A model generated the notes under the pieces. That model ran no database searches and was not told the DNA's origin. It saw only the letters and a list, made by a program, of their open reading frames with translations. From NCBI GenBank assembly GCA_903772945.1, contig CAICTM010000224.1, positions 1 through 64,000 on the forward strand: a stretch of DNA of 64,000 bases. Direction: 5' to 3'. The DNA is from Seminavis robusta. Lineage: Eukaryota > Bacillariophyta > Bacillariophyceae > Naviculales > Naviculaceae. This document shows, in pieces, positions 55,683 to 64,000 of the stretch (position 1 is its first letter; each line of letters starts with the position of its first letter). The position numbers were made by a program, and so were the translations under genes.

Positions 55683-56204
55683 ATGGCCAATGCTGGTGCA
55701 GCCCTTGGGTTGGAAGACGTGCCGGAACTTCCTGAAGCACCCACGGAGCAGCCCAAGTACAACCGTGACTACCATAGATTGTTCATCAAATTTATGAGCT
55801 GGCTGCACAAGCGGACGTACACCAAGGCGGCTCGCTTCCAACCCAGTGCTTTGGGTGGCATCCAACCACACCACGTTGCCGACTACTTGAAATGGCGTGC
55901 GTATGGTACGACCGATGTTGACTTCAAAGATCTGGAGCAGAATCCAACTTGCCGCTCCTCTACTCTTGAGCAAGACAAGAAGGCCATCTCATTCTACATG
56001 CCCATCAAAGGTGCCACATGGAATGGAACCTCCGGCAATCCAACCAAGTCCGATCCTGTGAATGAAGTGGTCAAGGAAGTCAAGAAAGCGGAGACTCAAC
56101 ACCGCGGCAAGAAGTGCTGTGCCACCAGGGATTTGACGGAAACAGAGTATCGCAAGGTGGTCCATGAACTCTACGGCAAAGGGAGCTTTGAGTACGGTAC
56201 CGGT
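55683..56204 (+). pseudogene. N-terminal fragment of a Crypton-like tyrosine recombinase gene, cut by repeat R3
   Basis: An open frame starts at an ATG in strong context (CCACCATGGCC) and runs 174 codons until repeat R3 begins. The protein (RDYHRLFIKFMSWLHKR, HHVADYLKWRAYG, KAISFYMPIKGATWN, GNPTKSDPVNEVVKEVKK, LTETEYRKVVHEL) resembles the helical core-binding half of recombinases found in Crypton-type elements of diatoms and oomycetes, where SFFMP...WN...GNPTRS..VN is a recurrent pattern. The catalytic R-H-R-Y half is absent. The identification is from memory of that pattern. The gene itself shows no frameshift, so truncation by the repeat may be recent. Confidence 0.5.
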
Positions 56205-56632
56205 TGCACTACGCTAAAAGCTAGTGTAAAGATCTTTCGAGTGTTTTGAGTTTGAGAGAATGAAAGTTATGAGAGAGATTAGAAAGCTATGAAAACTAAT
56301 CAACGAGAGAGATCATTATCAAGGGATCGTAGATCTGGCTTCCCGCGGGAGACTATAAAGTGTGATAGAGTAGGTTGCGGTAGTAATCCTACGTCTCTCC
56401 ACGATCCTAAAACGGAACGCGTGGAAGGTTTGTCTAGCCTGGATCTAGTAGCGTGGAAGTACTCCACGCTGGCTAAATATCTAGAGCGATGTTTCATCAT
56501 CAACCTAGTATGACCAGAGCGGTCATTGAGAACTCTGTCTCAAATGACTATTCACGAGAGACTCAGTCATGAGTCGAACTCAAACCCTATCTAGGATCGA
56601 GTCGCGAATAAGGCTAAGAGCCGTGTATTGCA
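56205..56632 (+). repeat. Dispersed 0.42-kb repeat, copy R3 (solo-LTR-like)
   Basis: Nearly the same as R2 and in the same orientation; starts TGCACTACGC and ends GTGTATTGCA. It contains ACTATAAAGTG at about 56350, a possible internal TATA box (ACTGTAAAGTG in R2). The flanking 5-mers are CCGGT and TTGCA, so no target duplication is seen. Left of it is the recombinase-like gene; right of it is an unrelated minus-strand open frame. Confidence 0.75.
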
Positions 56633-57797
56633 TTGCAGACAATACCAATATAAGTTGGGGAGGTGGCACTGGGGTTGTGCGCATTGCAGCCGAGATATAG
56701 TTGTAGGCAAAGCCTTTGTATAATTCGAAGATTCTGGGGTGAATGATTTCAAGGCATGGGACGTGAACTATTCCGGAGTTCACTGACAATTTGAGTGCTT
56801 CGAGGTCAGATCGATGGCCACTCGATTTTGGCTTTGGTTTCGAACCAACTTCCATATTGTCGTGTTGTTGGATATCCTTGAGGGGGGCATCCAGATATGT
56901 GCATGGTGACAGGAAGCAGCAACCTAAAGTGAATCTTATCTGGCCATCACATACACGTTTGTCAGTGATGATCATGCCTTCAATGAATTGAGTGCCCACA
57001 TTATTTGGTTTCACGGCAAATGTTAGATAAGTGATCCATGATGGCGGGTTACTTCGAGTGACTCAGCCGTTTTGTTAAGGTTTGCTTTGGTGTGCCGATG
57101 AAAGTGAAGAACCATTGTTTTGCTTTCACGGAAACCTTTAGCGGGAGGCATGTTCATGGACGATCGAGGACACAGGTGCTTTGAAGTGATATTATGAGTG
57201 GACGGAGGACACATGTGCTTTGAAGTGATGGCATGATGGCATGGTACGTCGAGCATGCGACGGTGGTAAATCGAAAATCGGATTGAATAAGGTGCCTACG
57301 GCTCATTCGCCACGAGGCTACAACGGGAATCACTGGATACAGTCGTTAATTCTTTGGCTCAGATAGGGGAATCTTAGATTAACGGCCGTCCCCCGCGACC
57401 ACTTTACTATATAAAAAACAGTAGGGGGACGGGGGACCGAGGTGAGGTAATAATGGTTTATCTCACCTCGGTCCCCCTTCAAGGATAGAGATATTTGCAT
57501 TTGGCAACGCTCACCAGAAATCCTTGTACTGGCTAGCTAGCTAACTAGCTAACTCGATAGTAGATAGTACTCCTCGGAATCATTTCCTTTTTCTTCCATC
57601 TCTCAAGACCCTTTCATACGATGTGGTATTTAGTTGAAACAGACACCACTTTAAAAATCAAATTGCCATTGTACATCCAATTTGCATGATTCCAAAATAG
57701 ACATACGGGTATGCCATGATCATTGTTTCAACCACAAGAAGGAGGACGAGATATCGTATTCTTCTTTCATCTTTTCCCTCAAATATTTCATGAGTAA
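56633..57797. other. Region with an unrecognised open frame and a strong hairpin
   Basis: A minus-strand frame from 57014 to the repeat edge reads as a plausible protein (FTLGCCFLSPCTYLDAPLKD, GIVHVPCLEIIHPRIFELYK) but belongs to no family I recognise; it may be a gene fragment cut by R3. The rest holds a strong hairpin (57431-57477) and no other coding signal. Confidence 0.4.
57431..57477. repeat. Perfect 16-bp-arm hairpin
   Basis: GGGGGACCGAGGTGAG (57431-57446) and its exact complement CTCACCTCGGTCCCCC (57462-57477) are separated by 15 bases. A related GGGGGAC copy lies just before the left arm. This resembles the end of a foldback or MITE-like element. Confidence 0.85.
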
Positions 57798-58523
57798 CTA
57801 CTTGGATTTACGCAAAACCAACTTCCTCTCATGCTCAGCTCTCACTTCTTCCAAAGTGGGTTCCCCTGAGATCATTTTCCAAACTCCATTGATCTTCGTC
57901 TGTTCACCAGCTTCCTGCGGATACTTCTTGAGAAGCTTGTCTAGATCTTTCATTAGTTGCCATCCCTTGAGTGCAAAATCAACAAACTGCTTATTCACTC
58001 CGGACTCCGAATCAGGGAAAGCATCCTGCTTCTGATACTTGGCAACAAGACCAACGCAAACACAGGCCTCTAAGTCGGAGAGTCCGTGTTTGTTTTCCAG
58101 ATCCAGCTCCCAGTTGTCCCCAGCATCAACAGCAGCCCGAAGTTTCATGTGCGAAACGTTTGGTGTTGGTGTATGGGCTTTCTTCCGAACTTTCTTCTTT
58201 TTGGCTTCCATTTCCTCTTGTGCCTCCAAATACCCTTCCATCTCAATCTTGCGCTTAGCACTTTCTGTTTCAGCGCAGGACAAAGAACTGGGTTCGTTGT
58301 TCATAGTGGAGGTGAATGAAGATTCCAAATCCCCAGCGGCCTTCAATTTGGTTGAGGATCCATGCTGTGTCGTTTGCGGCTGCAAAGGCGCCTTTGCCTT
58401 CCACTCTCCAACAAGAGTATTGGTGCTATGCCCATCCGCGGCTTCGGAGGAGACGCCCGATGTGAGTGTAGACAGTACTGGAGGCATGGCCGTTGGTGTC
58501 AATGTGGTTGGTGCTGAGATCAT
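57798..58523 (-). CDS. Hypothetical Lys-rich protein, upstream region interrupted by a Harbinger element
   Basis: 241 residues from the ATG at 58523. The N-terminal 90 residues are Ser/Thr/Pro-rich. In the middle is a charged coiled-coil-like stretch with a nuclear-localisation-like cluster (AKKKKVRKKAHTPTPN). The C-terminal 110 residues are compact (AGDNWELDLENKHGLSDLEA, FVDFALKGWQLMKDLDKLLK). No named domain is recognised; a nuclear, possibly DNA-binding protein is a guess from charge. The open frame continues upstream to 58730 only because it runs through the end of the Harbinger element, so those 69 codons are not original. The element sits about 66 bases before this ATG. Confidence 0.55.
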   Translation of the reverse strand: MISAPTTLTPTAMPPVLSTLTSGVSSEAADGHSTNTLVGEWKAKAPLQPQTTQHGSSTKLKAAGDLESSFTSTMNNEPSSLSCAETESAKRKIEMEGYLEAQEEMEAKKKKVRKKAHTPTPNVSHMKLRAAVDAGDNWELDLENKHGLSDLEACVCVGLVAKYQKQDAFPDSESGVNKQFVDFALKGWQLMKDLDKLLKKYPQEAGEQTKINGVWKMISGEPTLEEVRAEHERKLVLRKSK

Positions 58524-58591
58524 AAGTCGGGCATCAATCCTTTGTCTTTTCGTATGGCAATGATTTCGTATGGCAATGAGAGCGACGGTTA

Positions 58592-58610
58592 GAGCCTGTC
58601 CAGACGGGGT
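58592..58610 (+). repeat. Harbinger left terminal inverted repeat
   Basis: GAGCCTGTCCAGACGGGGT, preceded by TTA; its exact complement ends the element. Confidence 0.93.
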
Positions 58611-58702
58611 TCGCGGGCAGGCCAAACTCAACGTTCGAAGGTGAAGTTTTGACCTTCTTTTACCAGTCAAAATCTGAAACACGACTTGACCACCGACCCC
58701 CT

Positions 58703-58728
58703 GGTCAACTTCGATATCGAAGTTGACC
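58703..58728. repeat. Perfect 26-bp palindrome just inside the Harbinger left end
   Basis: The arm GGTCAACTTCGAT is followed immediately by its complement ATCGAAGTTGACC. The site is 111 bases inside the left terminus, a place where transposases or their partner proteins can bind. Confidence 0.9.
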
Positions 58729-59161
58729 ACCCCATCTCAGGTGAAGTTTTAGTCTTGTTATCACAGTCCCTATCGTCTTTGGGTCAATCTTGGACCAATT
58801 CGAGATTTTGGAAGAAGAAAACATCGCTAATCCAAGAAATCGCTACGTACCTCCATGGCGCAACGACTACATCTACCATGTGTTAGAATAACATGCAACA
58901 ATAGCAGAACAACTAGTCCTTAAAGTAGATATAGAGATTACTGTATTACTGTATGTAGATGTACATAGATTGCTCGCTTGTGTTGTGGTGGAGGAAGCTG
59001 CTGCAGAATTCGCCAGTTCCTCCATTTCTTCTTTTCAGTTTGTGTAGATCAATCGCACCATACAACAAGAGACCTCCTCCACTCACTCCCAACTACAAAG
59101 ACTCTCCTAGTGTAGTAGTTGAGGAGGAAGATGATGAAGAATACCCAGGTCTTCAGTTGGT

Positions 59162-60609
59162 TTGTCATGGGCGAAAGCAACAACTGAGACCACTTCGGTT
59201 GTCCCAAAAGCAAACGTTCCTCGCAGAATTGATCAGTCGCAATCGCAACCATCAACGGCCACCCCACAGCCACCAAGCAACAGTCACAGACTTGCCGTGA
59301 GATCCTCGCCAGTTGCAAGCAAGACCAGAAGAAGGCTCTCATGATGTGCATGTGCCTTGGGCTCTTAAATGAAGATGGAACTCGTTGGCTTGCTGATTTG
59401 ACAGAAGAGCCTTATTGCAAGTTGTCGGCTTCGAAACTGTCCAAGTTGGCTCGGACCAAGCCAATGATGTCTGAAGAAGTTATCAGAAGAGCCCATGAAC
59501 GCAAGGTTGTCAAGTGTTTCCCTCGTCCCAAGAATTGGAGGAACGAAACTCTGTACGGCCATCTCAAAGCAAATCCCATCACCAGCGAACTGACATTGCA
59601 TTCCTTCGTGCACAAGAGAATGCATTTTTCCATGCTTGTGAAAACATCGTAGAGGAATCAGCGCAACAAGAAGCGGCAGAGGCGAAGCAGAGTTCGTATC
59701 GATGGACTGATGCCGATCCAAGACCATTCTATCGAATGTACTTGGCTGCCGAAGATGATCAAGTCAAGGCCGCACTGGTTGAAGATGGCAAGTGTTTGTC
59801 AAAGGCAAAGCTGGATGGTAGAAACAGTGAGGATCTGCCGATTACTTTCTTCGCGGCTCTGGCTGAGAAATGGAACAGTGACTGGGTAGCTTCGACACCA
59901 ATCCTACCAACCCTCCAGGTGACTTTTAAAAGGAAATTTCGATTGGCCAGAGGATGTGCAACAGCCAGTGACAACGGAGTACATCACCAAGAAATGGAAG
60001 AATGACAAGATGCTACTAGCCAGATTGGTCAGTCGCTACGAAGGATCTGGTCACGGCTTCGGAATGATCGATGGTCGCACAACCTTTGGTCATATGACCG
60101 AAGAGGCACTTCAAGCTGATGATAGAAAGGATTATCTATGGGAACAGTTCTCTGAGAAGCCACGGCATCTGCTTCTGTGGCATCTTTCTGATCAATTCGG
60201 TATCCTAAATCATGTCATCACCAGAATGTCGAAGGCTACCTCTGCAACAGGGGATGAGGTGGACACGAAAACGTCCAAGCCAAAGAAGTCGAGGAAGAAG
60301 AAAGAAGAAGGCAAAGAGAAAGAAAGACGTCTGATGACAGCAGCAGTGACAGTGACCAAGGATGAGCCTTAAGTTTCGTGCTTCCCTTGCTGATCGCAAC
60401 AGGAACAAGCGTATCAGTCAGCAATGAGAACCTACAGATGCTACCTCGCTTGACTCATGACAGATTGGATCTATGCGTCATCCCGACACAATCCTGATGA
60501 TGATGAGAGCGAACTCCTTCTTGCTGACCAAGTGCGACTTCAAGAGGAGATTGTTAACAAGTTGAAATCAAGAGTCGAGTCAATGGAGAAGAAGAAAGCA
60601 TCTGACTAG
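59162..60609 (+). pseudogene. Harbinger second ORF (accessory protein), frameshifted
   Basis: A plus-strand coding stretch of about 480 codons can be followed through at least three frame changes (near 59590, 59930 and 60300-60480). Pieces in order: LMMCMCLGLLNEDGTRWLAD and SKLARTKPMMSEEVIRRAHE; then ENAFFHACENIVEESAQQE, YRWTDADPRPFYRMYLAAED and LPITFFAALAEKWNSDW; then TTEYITKKWKNDKMLLARLV and RHLLLWHLSDQFGILNHVI; a Lys/Glu-rich run; and a C-terminal coiled coil (LLLADQVRLQEEIVNKLKSR) ending at TAG 60609. PIF/Harbinger elements carry a Myb/SANT-like partner needed with the transposase; this is probably its counterpart, though no Myb motif is certain. It converges on the transposase, 121 bases apart. 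Confidence 0.65.
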
Positions 60610-60730
60610 TTTATGGGTGGCCTCTTGTACATTCCATCGGCCACTATCTTATGCATTATGTCTTGTGGCAATATTCCCTGTTCCGATTCCTTCTTCCGAC
60701 GTCTTTCCTCCCTCCTCAAATGACTTCTAT

Positions 60731-61948
60731 CTACGTCGTCAAAGTGTTCGCCTCCATCCAACAGCTCTCTTGGTGAGGCTTAGTACAACAACACCACTCC
60801 AAGCTCAATCTCAAGCTCATCTGCCGCCAATGATCGGTTGTAGTCTTCTTCTTCTTCCTCTCATTATCCTGCAACACCTCCCTTCCCAGTCGCCTATCAA
60901 TGCAGAAGTTGTGCAAGCGACAAAGGCAAATGGCCAAGGCTGTTATCTTTGCCAACCCCATTGTTGCCGACAGAGCTCTGCGCAGAATTCCCCATCGATT
61001 TACCAGCATGCCGAAGGAACACTCTATCTTGATTCGAAGTTGCGAGTGGTAAAAGTTGTAGTCATCTTGTGTTCCTCTTGCCGTCTTGAAAGGTGTGGCC
61101 ATGTAAGTGTTATTGACATATGCGCAGTCACCAAACAGACACAGCCCTGGAGCTAACAGCTTTTCTTCTAGCATATAATACAGAGGACTGGTGACAAACG
61201 CAAGATAGTCAGAGCAAGAAGCCGGATTCTGCACACACACATCTATAAATCTGGCTTCATGGTCACAGACGGCTTGTAAGTTCAACCAAATCGCTTCTTC
61301 CTTTCCAGAAGAATCTCTTTTGTCTGTATCTGCAACCTCGCAGTCAGCAAGATGTGGTTTTTCTGTCCAGAGCAGCATGCAATCGATAGCTCCAACGCAG
61401 CACGTAAAGCCTGGTTGACTTCTCTCACTGAAACCTCTTGCAATTGCTTTCTGTCTGTTGTGTTCTTTAGGGAAAGATATAGCGAGCTCTGGTGCCTTGC
61501 ACGTATTACAGGCATCCACTACCATCCATACACTGACAAAGACAGATGAGTGAGAGATGCCATGCATCACGGAGATATCGTACGAAGAACCACCAGCGAA
61601 ATATCGCAGTGCAACGCTGAGTCGAATGGAACTGCTTATCTTTCCATTTACAGCACCTATGTCTTGCTCCTGCTTGGTTCCTGTTCCTGTGTTGGTCTTT
61701 CTTTTGGATGCAGCATTCAGGTAAGGCTTCAATAAATGGTGCAGTGCCCAGAAGTCCTGTTCAGTCATTCGAAAGGCTCTCTTTACATACCCTGGTCCCA
61801 TCTCACGAAAGATGCTGTGGACCATTCTTCTCTTGCGTTTAATAGGTGGGGTGTTATGTCTTCCAAGGCCGTCATCTTGTTCATCGAAGCCAAAGAGAGA
61901 TGGATCTGCTTCCAGGAGTGTTGCCGTGAAGCTTGCCAACGTTCGCAA
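60731..61948 (-). CDS. Harbinger DDE transposase
   Basis: About 400 residues, open to a stop at 60731. The catalytic triad of the PIF/Harbinger nuclease (HARBI1 family) can be read: D in CVGAIDCMLLWTEKP, D in LCLFGDCAYVNNTYMATPF, E in RIKIECSFGMLVNRWGILRR. Upstream is the helix-turn-helix-like RLSVALRYFAGGSSYDISVMHGIS, split here at no particular site, typical of the family. It cuts and rejoins DNA at the terminal repeats and targets TTA/TWA sites. The open frame begins at a TTG (61948) and continues upstream through VEAGRYGHGSRIIKRL to a stop near 62065 without an ATG, so either a 5' exon is missing or initiation is at the internal Met of KRKRRMVHS (about 61825). Confidence 0.85.
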   Translation of the reverse strand: MRTLASFTATLLEADPSLFGFDEQDDGLGRHNTPPIKRKRRMVHSIFREMGPGYVKRAFRMTEQDFWALHHLLKPYLNAASKRKTNTGTGTKQEQDIGAVNGKISSSIRLSVALRYFAGGSSYDISVMHGISHSSVFVSVWMVVDACNTCKAPELAISFPKEHNRQKAIARGFSERSQPGFTCCVGAIDCMLLWTEKPHLADCEVADTDKRDSSGKEEAIWLNLQAVCDHEARFIDVCVQNPASCSDYLAFVTSPLYYMLEEKLLAPGLCLFGDCAYVNNTYMATPFKTARGTQDDYNFYHSQLRIKIECSFGMLVNRWGILRRALSATMGLAKITALAICLCRLHNFCIDRRLGREVLQDNERKKKKTTTDHWRQMSLRLSLEWCCCTKPHQESCWMEANTLTT

Positions 61949-62296
61949 CCTTTTGATGATTCGAGAACCATGGCCGTAGCGCCCTGCTTCAACAGCTGTT
62001 GGCTGGAGAAAAAGAACGAGATAACAAGAAGCAACAAGAGGTACATTGCATTGACTGCTATTTTATGGTCTACTATGGTCTATTATCCTCAACAAGAGCC
62101 ATGGCATTGACTATCAACAGAGGAGAGGTGCAACTCCATCTATTCAGACTCCCACGAGTTTTATCAACTCCCACTTGAAAACGTTGCCTCAAAACTTCGA
62201 TTGAGGGTGCACGCGGTGTGGAGAGGGTAGCCAAGTTAACCTGTTAACTCGAGTTTTGAGGTGCACTTGTCAACTAGGATTCGAAGTTCCACCCAT

Positions 62297-62315
62297 ACCC
62301 CGTCTGGACAGGCTC
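62297..62315 (-). repeat. Harbinger right terminal inverted repeat
   Basis: ACCCCGTCTGGACAGGCTC, exact complement of the left end, followed by TTA. Confidence 0.93.
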
Positions 62316-62318
62316 TTA

Positions 62319-64000
62319 GGCCGCTCTCTACCGGAGGGACTAAAGTAGCGACTAAAGGAATCCTTTAGGTGGTTGTTTAGTTCAAGATTTATCTCCGGTG
62401 GATGGTTTTTTGTGTACTTTGCTGTTGGGCGAAACAGAGAGTACTGTACCGCAGAGGGTTAAAAGACCTCGCATTAGGGTTAGGTCATCGGGCAAGGGGT
62501 CTGGCCACCGTTAGCCAGTAGAGCAGGGAAGTTACCACGTCACCAGCGGGGGGAGGGTGGCTTGGAGGAGGAAAGTCTGCTACTGTAGTCTAACCCACGC
62601 GTTGCACACACTTGCCACATGAAGCTTTACAGAGGGTGGGCTTCTTTGTCAACCAATGCTATGCATACCTCTCTCATCGCTGCTACCTGAGCAAGGCTTC
62701 TAACTAATTGATCCACAAATCTTTGTTCCTGGGTGTCAAGCCGTTGGAGATCTTCACATCTTGACCCGGATCCTGGCAAATATATCGAGAGTCACGTCGT
62801 CTATTGATTATTGATGCACCTACCGTATCCACCAAACGATCAGCAGTCCCTCTAGCTAGAATAAGTGTAGTAGACTAGCTCATGGAGAACTAAAGGATGG
62901 TGGATAGTGTACAACTTAATTTACTGTATGTATTTTTTGTTCAGTGCGCAAGTCCTGCAGATAAGACTTAGCTTTCCAGAAAATCATAGTCTTACAACAT
63001 CTCTTTGGGGATAGCTCGAATGCAGAATGCTTGTGAAAAATGGACTGAGGCAACAGAGTATGATCACGTTCGTGTGGCTCTTTTTCTTTTACCCGCAGGG
63101 GGTTCCACATGACTTGACTATACAGGCTGTGAAGAGTGGATCTTGCAACGTTTCCACTTTCTTTCTTGACCTCAGGGCAACTCTCTCTCTCTCTCTCTTT
63201 GTATGAAGCACAAGAGATCTATCGGGACCTGTGTTCTTGAAGAGATGCCAACAAGGAAGCTCGTGTTTTGACCAGTTTGGGACCGCGTCGCTTCATGGAA
63301 GACCAGGTTGCGTTTGCTTTGCTGGAACGGAGTTTGTAGTCAAGTTTCGTTCGCGTCAGGCACAGTGGCTTTCCTGCGGGGGTATTCATGGCGACTTCGA
63401 TGGATGCTTGCATTATTGCTGTTGTTGGTTTGTTGTTGATGATCGCGATGGGTTGATTGGAAAGGATGTGGAGTTGGACGGTTGTTTTTTATGCGATGCT
63501 CTGGTGAGGAAAGGGGAGCCAACCTCAGTAGCTCAACAAACTTCGTTCGCATTTTGACAGGAGAGCTACTTGGGCGCGATGGTCTCACACACACTTAGCT
63601 CACACTTGCACAACTTACTTGAAGTTCCAGACAGGAGAGTATTAGGAGTCAGATGCCTTCTTTTCTATTGCATCCCCGCATTATGGCTGAATTATGGCCA
63701 TCATGCAGTTACGGCCCCGCTGACCTTCCAGTAGCTTCAACCAGGGAACCGAGTGTACTCAGAGCTACTGAGTGTGTACTCGAGTACTCAGTAACACAAG
63801 CAAGTGTTCTGAATTACGAGCTACAACTAGAGTACCGAGAAACTGGCATGTACAGACTCATGTACCACTAAAATTCTTCCATGTAATGCCTCGAATTAGT
63901 GTTCGGATGGTTGGCCATTGATGAGCCTAAAACGATGCAGCCCATCTCATCCCAACATCCCAGCACCTGACTGTTCAACTCAGCAAACAATGGCAAGTTC
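62319..64000. other. Gene-poor right end
   Basis: No gene is supported. The first bases are the original upstream flank of the hypothetical gene at 57798-58523. A CT dinucleotide run is at about 63181-63200. The open frame at 63231-63557 (Cys/Gly-rich) and its complement lack recognisable motifs. Confidence 0.4.

Larger units (their letters stand above)
58592..62315. mobile_element. PIF/Harbinger DNA transposon, complete, 3,724 bp
   Basis: Bounded by perfect 19-bp terminal inverted repeats (GAGCCTGTCCAGACGGGGT at 58592-58610 and its complement at 62297-62315) and a 3-bp TTA duplication (58589-58591 and 62316-62318), the exact target preference of PIF/Harbinger. It carries a DDE transposase gene (minus) and a convergent second gene (plus), the usual two-gene layout. 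The transposase frame is open but its start is unclear; the second gene is frameshifted. Confidence 0.93.

Noticed and set aside
56580-57014. Shared C-terminal peptide MQYTALSLIRDSILDRV on two minus-strand frames
   Set aside because: The same tail at 3675 and 56580 comes from the ends of repeats R1 and R3, not from related genes.
59900-59990. Explaining the break in the Harbinger second ORF by an intron
   Set aside because: The only GT...AG pair that fits (about 32 bases) is far shorter than the 76-124 base introns in the window, so a frameshift is more likely.
1-64000. CRISPR arrays or bacterial operons
   Set aside because: No regularly spaced direct repeats of CRISPR type exist; spliceosomal introns and gene styles are eukaryotic.

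Overview
The window looks like nuclear DNA of a pennate diatom, of the Seminavis/naviculoid kind. The evidence is short GT-AG introns (76-124 bp), transmembrane leucine-rich-repeat (LRR) proteins without kinase domains, class C GPCR-like receptors, a Roc-COR GTPase, a probable plastid-targeted thioredoxin-fold protein, and dense copia, Harbinger and other transposon debris. Genus level is an inference; no rRNA or organelle marker is present.

Layout. 1-5.7 kb is transposon debris, copy R1 of a 0.42-kb dispersed repeat, and the 5' stump of an LRR-type gene. 5.7-8.5 kb (-) is a four-exon LRR membrane protein. 11.0-14.5 kb (+) is a single-exon 7TM receptor with a Cache-like ectodomain. 16.3-21.2 kb is a fatty-acyl-AMP ligase gene cut off by repeat R2, followed directly by a 5'-truncated, frameshifted copia polyprotein. 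21.6-23.95 kb (-) is a DUF7869-like transposase pseudogene. 24.8-27.0 kb (-) is a TPR membrane protein. 28-39.4 kb is mostly housekeeping: a small membrane protein, a secreted HAD hydrolase, a small basic protein, a BTB-SPRY protein, an exonuclease-KH protein and an FAD amine oxidoreductase. 40.2-42.9 kb (+) is a second class C receptor. 43.7-47.4 kb (+) is a six-exon LRR membrane protein with one LRR per internal exon. 47.9-52.9 kb (-) is a two-exon gene joining Roc, COR and a trypsin-like protease. 53.8-54.8 kb (-) is a three-exon thioredoxin-fold protein. 55.7-56.6 kb is a recombinase-like fragment cut by repeat R3. 57.8-62.3 kb is an unknown gene whose upstream region holds a complete PIF/Harbinger element (3,724 bp, 19-bp perfect terminal inverted repeats, TTA target duplication).

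Functionally the window is rich in sensing and signalling: two LRR receptors, two 7TM receptors with different ectodomains, a GTPase-protease fusion, and TPR and BTB scaffolds. The most notable reconstructions are the Roc-COR-protease fusion, which also has an altered P-loop, and the Cache plus 7TM receptor. The three R repeats each sit between unrelated flanks, which suggests ectopic recombination. Exon borders were placed by hand from splice consensus and reading-frame continuity; domain names come from motif recognition without database searches.
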